The notes below the pieces were generated by a model that did no database searches, had not been told where the DNA came from, and saw nothing but the letters and a program-made list of their open reading frames with translations. The translations under genes and the position numbers were made by a program. This document shows, one piece after another, positions 49,901 through 58,900 of a stretch of DNA of 64,000 nt; position 1 is the first letter of the stretch, and every line of letters begins with the position of its first letter. The stretch is from positions 27,894,254 through 27,958,253 of the forward strand of contig OZ025260.1 in NCBI GenBank assembly GCA_964019135.1, written 5' to 3'. This DNA comes from Arenicola marina (lineage: Eukaryota; Annelida; Polychaeta; Arenicolidae).

Positions 49901-52900
49901 CATTGTCTCAGCGTGACCTACATGTGTCAAGGACTCCGTGAGTAGTATCGAGGCAAGGGTCTCATTGTCTCAGCGTGACCTACATGTGTCAAGGACTCCG
50001 TGAGTAGTATCGAGGCAAGGGTCTCATTGTCTCAGCGTGACCTACATGTGTCAAGGACTCCGTGAGTAGTATCGCGGCAAGGGTCTCATTGTCTCAGCGT
50101 GACCTACATGTGTCAAGGACTCCGTGAGTAGTATCGCGGCAAGGGTTTCATTGTCTCAGCGTGACCTACATGTGTCAAGGACTCCGTGAGTAGTATCGAG
50201 GCAAGGGTTTCATTGTCTCAGCGTGACCTACACGTGTCAAGGACTCCGTGAGTAGTATCGGGGCAAGGGTCTCATTATCTCAGCGTGAGCTATACCAGTG
50301 TGGGAGTATTGCCACCAACAAAGTACTCTAAATACATGGGAGGCTAACTTGACGGGAATTCAACATCAGTTTAATATACCATCCTGTCCGATCATCACTA
50401 AATTAAAAACAGCCCACATCGCCACACAAAACCATAGAAACCGGAAGCACGTGCTCTGCTCGGTCTATAGTACCGGAAACGCCTTGATGTGATCGAACCT
50501 GTGTTTTGTGAATTGTATTATTCTACTATAAAGAGTCCCTGACTATAGTCGGTGCGCCAAGACCTATATGGTTATACAAGAAGATGTAATTAAAGAATAA
50601 ACAGTCCTGTTATTTAATGATATATAGGCCAAGTGATGTGTCCATATTTGAAATGAGCGATAATACATGACCTATGGACATACAAGCCGCATCTTGCCTT
50701 TCAGACATCGGCTGCCACCTGGGATGTAAGACATGTTACGGCATGGACCTGGTTCAGAACTGCAGCATCCGCTATATCAAGGCCCAGCTCCAAGTAGAGG
50801 GCGCGTCAATCAAATCCATGAGGGACTACTTCTCACATATGTTCTCCACCTACCTGCTGCTGGATACCTACTTCGGGGCGGCAGAGAGCGGTTACATTTT
50901 CGACGGGTTCCGGTCCTTGTGGCTCAACAATAGTGAGGCCGTCTGCGGGTAGGTGGACCACTAACTGTTCACACTCACTACCTGGGCGTCTGTGTCGGCC
51001 TATATATCAGGACCAATGTACATACCCTGATGGGGAAACCGCCTCCTAGACTACTATCTTTAGTTATAGTACTGTATTCGTGGCAAGTACTGTATTCATG
51101 TTCACGATGCATTACTGCATAGTACTGCACTTTATTTATTACAGTACTGTATTTTTTTTTTAGGAAAAGTACTTTATTCATGGAAAGTTCTGTACTTATT
51201 GACATTATGTTTCCATGTACAGTACTGTATTCATGTACAGTACTGCATTCATGTACAGTACTGCATTCATGTACAGTACTGTATTCATCGGCAGCACTGT
51301 ATTCATGTACAGTACTGTATTCATCGGCAGTATGTATTATTTACACTATTAATTACACTACTGTATTCATAAGCGGTATGTAGGGCATGCCGCCATGGAG
51401 GTGACAATCACGTGACCTGAGTCGTGTGGTGTTTCAGCCACCCGGACCGCAACCCCCACATCGATGAGCTGCTGAGGGTGGCGCGGTGCAAGGCGGAGGG
51501 CATGGCTCGAGGCCCCGACACGCAGTGCGACGCCGACCGCGACCGGATGCAGGTGGCGCCCCCCTCGCCCGACGAGATCCTGCGATACATGGAGCACTAC
51601 TTCTCGCTGCTGAACAGCACGGACGGCCCGGGGGGCAACCTGAGCACGGTCCTGGAGCCCGTCATGCCGGCCCTCGTACAGATCCTGGAGCAGCTGGGCG
51701 TGGTGAACCCCAGCGGCGGGCCCATCGACAGCGTCGCCATCACGGCCATGGTGGAGGACGGCCTCCGGGGTCTGGCCGGCGAGGAGTTCTACGCGTTCTT
51801 CGCGCAGGCGATGCAGGGAATCGGCCATGAGGCTCTTCAGAAAATGATGGAAACCGTGTTCATTCCATTCGACGTGGAACTCCATAGCAGCGCGCTGAGC
51901 GGCACGGACCTCGGCGGGGAAGACTTGCGCAAGTTCACTACGTTCATGGACGTCTTCGCCAAGGCCGCTGATGGGCCCGAGAGGGTGAAGATTGTGGAGA
52001 GTATGGTGTTGGCGAGAGGCCATGAAGACTTGAGGAAGATTGTCGAGCAGATGGTGATGCCCTTGGCGAAGACGAGTCCGGATTCCTCCGGTGGCTCGCA
52101 GGGCTTTAAGCCCGAGGAGTTAGCGGACCTGTTGACTCGGCTGACGGCTGCTGATGGGTCCGGAGTCAAAATTCAGGGTCAGGAGCCGGTCGACGTCACG
52201 TTCAAACCAGACATGGAGCGAGGCGAGGAGGTGGACTCGCCGGGTGGCCTGTCAGTCGACATACAGCAGGGCATTCTCAAGGCGCTCTGCGCGGCCGGTA
52301 AGATCTCAGGACATGTGGCCACCTGAGTGCCTATAACGGCGCGTGGATCGGTGGTTCGAGCCATGTCCGTGTGGTCGCGGGATAAAGATCCCATGTCCTC
52401 CTTGCAAAGAGTAGGGGTTACCCCCGGGGACATGGCTCCACTCTCCCTTCCTCCTTCCATTAACGCGACATGACCAAAAGTGGTTAAAGCGTCCTGAATA
52501 TATCCTCAATATCGCAGGAGCACCTCGATCGTCTTCGTGTATATTCCACATGAACTACGTTTGTGTTCGTCCATATTATATGTAACTGTTTGTTATAGAT
52601 GGTCAATGCTCACCTATAAGGCGGGTCACACCAGCCAGTATACGGGCATTTGGTGTTAAAATCGCCTTTAATTGTTGTGCACAAGTAATTCATCAATTCT
52701 ATGAGAATCTTCCCGTAGGTTATCCTTTATGGCATCTATCACGCCAAACTACCGCAAATGTAGCGAGACTAGTAATTATTCTGCCAATAAGGGAATTAGG
52801 AACCTGTTTCTGCTAAAAGGACCGGTTAACGTAACATCCCACATAAGTTCTCGTTATGTCCATGTGTTATCTAAGTCTCTGTTACAAATGGCCAATGCCC

Positions 52901-55900
52901 CCTATAAGGTGTAACACACCATCCAGTGTACGTCCTTCTCGTTATGTCCATGTGTTATCTAAGTGTCGGTTACAAATGGCCAAGGCCCCCTATAAGGTGT
53001 AGCACACCATCCAGTGTACGTCTTTCTCGTTATGTCCATGTGTTATCTAAGTCTCTGTTACAAATGGCCAATGCCCCCTATAAGGTGTAGCACACCATCC
53101 AGTGTACGTCCTTCTCGTTATGTCCATGTGTTATCTAAGTCTCTGTTACAAATGGCCAATGCCCCCTATAAGGTGTAGCACACCATCCAGCGTACGTCCT
53201 TCTCGTTATGTCCATGTGTTATCTAAGTCTCTGTTACAAATGGCCAATGCCCCCTATAAGATGTAGCACACCATCCAGTGTACGTCCTTCTCGTTATGTC
53301 CATGTGTTATCTAAGTGTCGGCTACAAATGGCCAATGCCCCCTATAAGATGTAGCACACCATCCAGTGTACGTCCTTCTCGTTATGTCCATGTGTTATCT
53401 AAGTGTCGGTTACAAATGGCCAATGCCCCCTATAAGGTGTAGCACACCATCCAGTGTACGTCCTTCTCGTTATGTCCATGTGTTATCTAAGTGTCGGTTA
53501 CAAATGGCCAAGGCCCCCTATAAGATGTAGCACACCATCCAGCGTACGTCCTTCTCGTTATGTCCATGTGTTATCTAAGTGTCTGTTACAAATGGCCAAT
53601 GCCCCCTATAAGATGTAGCACACCATCCAGTGTACGTCCTTCTCGTTAAGTCCATGTGTTATCTAAGTGTCGGTTACAAATGGCCAAGGCCCCCTATAAG
53701 GTGTAACACACCATCCAGTGTACGTCCTTCTCGTTATGTCCATGTGTTATCTAAGTGTCGGTTACAAATGGCCAAGGCCCCCTATAAGATGTAGCACACC
53801 ATCCAGCGTACGTCCTTCTCGTTATGTCCATGTGTTATCTAAGTGTCGGTTACAAATGGCCAATGCCCCCTATAAGGTGTAGCACACCATCCAGTGTACG
53901 TCCTTCTCGTTATGTCCATGTGTTATCTAAGTGTCGGTTACAAATGGCCAATGCCCCCTATAAGGTGTAGCACACCATCCAGTGTACGTCCTTCTCGTTA
54001 TGTCCATGTGTTATCTAAGTGTCGGTTACAAATGGCCAATGCCCCCTATTAGGTGCAGCACACCATCCAGCGTACGTCCTTCTCGTTATGTCCATGTGTT
54101 ATCTAAGTGTCGGTTACAAATGGCCAATGCCCCCTATAAGGTGTAGCACACCATCCAGCGTACGTCCTTCTCGTTATGTCCATGTGTTATCTAAGTGTCG
54201 GCTACAAATGGCCAATGCCCCCTATAAGATGTAGCACACCATCCAGTGTACGTCCTTCTCGTTATGTCCATGTGTTATCTAAGTGTCGGTTACAAATGGC
54301 CAATGCCCCCTATAAGGTGTAGCACACCATCCAGTGTACGTCCTTCTCGTTATGTCCATGTGTTATCTAAGTGTCGGTTACAAATGGCCAATGCCCCCTA
54401 TAAGGTGTAGCACACCATCCAGCGTACGTCCTTCTCGTTATGTCCATGTGTTATCTAAGTGTCAGTTACAAATGGCCAAGGCCCCCTATAAGATGTAGCA
54501 CACCATCCAGCGTACGTCCTTCTCGTTATGTCCATGTGTTATCTAAGCGTCGGTTACAAATGGCCAATGCCCCCTATAAGGTGTAGCACACCATCCAGTG
54601 TACGTCCTTCTCGTTATGTCCATGTGTTATCTAAGTGTCGGTTACAAATGGCCAATGCCCCCTATAAGGTGTAGCACACCATCCAGTGTACGTCCTTCTC
54701 GTTATGTCCATGTGTTATCTAAGTGTCGGTTACAAATGGCCAATGCCCCCTATTAGGTGCAGCACACCATCCAGCGTACGTCCTTCTCGTTATGTCCATG
54801 TGTTATCTAAGTGTCGGTTACAAATGGCCAATGCCCCCTATAAGGTGTAGCACACCATCCAGCGTACGTCCTTCTCGTTATGTCCATGTGTTATCTAAGT
54901 GTCGGTTACAAATGGCCAATGCCCCCTATAAGGTGTAGCACACCATCCAGCGTACGTCCTTCTCGTTATGTCCATGTGTTATCTAAGTGTCAGTTACAAA
55001 TGGCCAAGGCCCCCTATAAGATGTAGCACACCATCCAGCGTACGTCGTTCTCGTTATGTCCATGTGTTATCTAAGTGTCGGTTACAAATGGCCAAGGCCC
55101 CCTATAAGATGTAGCACACCATCCAGTGTACGTCCTTCTCGTTATGTCCATGTGTTATCTAAGTGTCGGTTACAAATGGCCAAGGCCCCCTATAAGATGT
55201 AGCACACCATCCAGCGTACGTCCTTCTCGTTATGTCCATGTGTTATCTAAGTGTCGGTTACAAATGGCCAATGCCCCCTATAAGGTGTAGCACACCATCC
55301 AGTGTACGTCCTTCTCGTTATGTCCATGTGTTATCTAAGTGTCGGTTACAAATGGCCAATGCCCCCTATAAGGTGTAGTACACCATCCAGTGTACGTCCT
55401 TCTCGTTATGTCCATGTGTTATCTACGTGTCGGTTACAAATGGCCAATGCCCCCTATTAGGTGCAACACACCATCCAGCGTACGTCCTTCTCGTTATGTC
55501 CATGTGTTATCTAAGTGTCGGTTACAAATGGCCAATGCCCCTATAAGATGTAGCACACCATCCAGCGTACGTCCTTCTCGTTATGTCCATGTGTTATCTA
55601 AGTGTCGGTTACAAATGGCCAATGCCCCCTATAAGGTGTAGCACACCATCCAGTGTACGTCCTTCTCGTTATGTCCATGTGTTATCTAAGTGTCGGTTAC
55701 AAATGGCCAATGCCCCCTATAAGGTGTAGCACACCATCCAGTGTACGTCCTTCCCGTTATGTCCATGTGTTATCTAAGTGTTGGTTACAAATTGCCAAGG
55801 CCCCCTATAAGATGTAGCACACCATCCAGTGTACGTCCTTCTCGTTATGTCCATGTGTTATCTAAGTGTCGGTTACAAATGGCCAATGCCCCCTATAAGG

Positions 55901-58900
55901 TGTAGCACACCATCCAGTGTACGTCCTTCTCGTTATGTCCATGTGTTATCTAAGTGTCGGTTACAAATGGCCAATGCCCCCTATAAGGTGTAACACACCA
56001 TCCAGTGTACGTCCTTCTCGTTATGTCCATGTGTTATCTAAGTGTCGGTTACAAATGGCCAATGCCCCCTATAAGGTGTAGCACACCATCCAGTGTACGT
56101 CCTTCTCGTTATGTCCATGTGTTATCTAAGTGTCGGTTACAAATGGCCAATGCCCCCTATAAGGTGTAGCACACCATCCAGCGTACGTCCTTCTCGTTAT
56201 ATCCATGTGTTATCTAAGTGTCGGTTACAAATGGCCAATGCCCCCTATAAGGTGTAACACACCATCCAGTGTACGTCCTTCTCGTTATGTCCATGTGTTA
56301 TCTAAGTGTCAGTTACAAATGGCCAATGCCCCCTATAAGGTGTAACACACCATCCAGTGTACGTCCTTCTCGTTATGTCCATGTGTTATCTAAGTCTCTG
56401 TTACAAATGGCCCATGCCCTCTATAAGGTGTAGCACACCATCCAGTGTACGTCCTTCTCGTTAAGTCCATGTGTTATCTAAGTGTCGGTTACCAATGGCC
56501 AAGGCCCCCTATAAGATGTAGCACACCATCCAGTGTACGTCCTTCTCGTTATGTCCATGTGTTATCTAAGTGTCGGTTACAAATGGCCAATGCCTCCTAT
56601 AAGGTGTAACACACCATCCAGTGTACGTCCTTCTCATTATGTCCATGTGTTATCTAAGTGTCGGTTAGAAATGGCCAATGCCCCCTATAAGGTGTAACAC
56701 ACCATCCAGTGTACGTCCTTCTCGTTATGTCCATGTGTTATCTAAGTCTCTGTTACAAATGGCCCATGCCCTCTATAAGGTGTAGCACACCATCCAGTGT
56801 ACGTCCTTCTCGTTAAGTCCATGTGTTATCTAAGTGTCGGTTACCAATGGCCAAGGCCCCCTATAAGATGTAGCACACCATCCAGTGTACGTCCTTCTCG
56901 TTATGTCCATGTGTTATCTAAGTGTCGGTTACAAATGGCCAATGCCCCCTATAAGGTGTAGCACACCATCCAGTGTACGTCCTTCTCGTTATGTCCATGT
57001 GTTATCTAAGTGTCGGTTACAAATGGCCAAGGCCCCCTATAAGGTGTAGCACACCATCCAGTGTACGTCCTTCTCGTTATGTCCATGTGTTATCTAAGTG
57101 TCGGTTACAAATGTCCAATGCCCTCTATAAGGTGTAGCACACCATCCAGTGTACGTCCTTCTCGTTATGTCCATGGGTTATCTAAGTCTCTGTTACAAAT
57201 GGCCAATGCCCCCTATAAGGTGTAGCACACCATCCAGTGTACGTCCTTCTCGTTATGTCCATGTGTTATCTAAGTGTCGGTTACAAATGGCCAAGGCCCC
57301 CTATAAGATGTAGCACACCATCCAGTGTACGTCCTTCTCGTTATGTCCATGTGTTATCTAAGTGTCGGTTACAAATAGCCAATGCCCCCTATAAGGTGTA
57401 ACACACCATCCAGTGTACGTCCTTCTCGTTATGTCCATGTGTTATCTAAGTGTCGGTTACAAATGGCCAAGGCCCCCTATAAGATGTAGCACACCATCCA
57501 GTGTACGTCCTTCTCGTTATGTCCATGTGTTATCTAAGTGTCGGTTACAAATGGCCAATGCCCCCTATAAGATGTAGCACACCATCCAGTGTACGTCCTT
57601 CTCGTTATGTCCATGTGTTATCTAAGTGTCGGTTACAAATGACCAAGGCCCCCTATAAGGTGTAGCACACCATTCAGCGTACGTCCTTCTCGTTATGTCC
57701 ATGTGTTATCTAAGTGTCGGTTACAAATGGCCAATGCCCCCTATAAGATGTAGCACACCATCCAGTGTACGTCCTTCTCGTTATGTCCATGTGTTATCTA
57801 AGTGTCGGTTACAAATGACCAAGGCCCCCTATAAGATGTAGCACACCATCCAGTGTACGTCCTTCTCGTTATGTCCATGTGTTATCTAAGTGTCGGTTAC
57901 AAATGGCCAATGCCCCCTATAAGATGTAGCACACCATCCAGTGTACGTCCTTCTCGTTATGTCCATGTGTTATCTAAGTGTCGGTTACAAATGGCCAATG
58001 CCCCCTATAAGATGTAGCACACCATCCAGTGTACGTCCTTCTCGTTATGTCCATGTGTTATCTAAGTGTCGGTTACAAATGGCCAAGGCCCCCTATAAGA
58101 TGTAGCACACCATCCAGTGTACGTCCTTCTCGTTATGTCCATGTGTTATCTAAGTGTCGGTTACAAATGGCCAATGCCCCCTATAAGATGTAGCACACCA
58201 TCCAGTGTACGTCCTTCTCGTTATGTCCATGTGTTATCTAAGTGTCGGTTACAAATGACCAAGGCCCCCTATAAGGTGTAGCACACCATCCAGCGTACGT
58301 CCTTCTCGTTATGTCCATGTGTTATCTAAGTGTCGGTTACAAATGGCCAATGCCCCCTATAAGATGTAGCACACCATCCAGTGTACGTCCTTCTCGTTAT
58401 GTCCATGTGTTATCTAAGTGTCGGTTACAAATGACCAAGGCCCCCTATAAGGTGTAGCACACCATCCAGCGTACGTCCTTCTCGTTATGTCCATGTGTTA
58501 TCTAAGTGTCGGTTACAAATGGCCAATGCCCCCTATAAGATGTAGCACACCATCCAGTGTACGTCCTTCTCGTTATGTCCATGTGTTATCTAAGTGTCGG
58601 TTACAAATGACCAAGGCCCCCTATAAGATGTAGCACACCATCCAGTGTACGTCCTTCTCGTTATGTCCATGTGTTATCTAAGTGTCGGTTACAAATGGCC
58701 AAGGCCCCCTATAAGATGTAGCACACCATCCAGTGTACGTCCTTCTCGTTATGTCCATGTGTTATCTAAGTGTCGGTTACAAATAGCCAATGCCCCCTAT
58801 AAGGTGTAACACACCATCCAGTGTACGTCCTTCTCGTTATGTCCATGTGTTATCTAAGTGTCGGTTACAAATGGCCAAGGCCCCCTATAAGATGTAGCAC

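Noticed and set aside
46751..50287. CRISPR-like array of regular repeats
   Set aside because: Units are contiguous and nearly identical, with no unique spacers, and the DNA is animal. It is a minisatellite.
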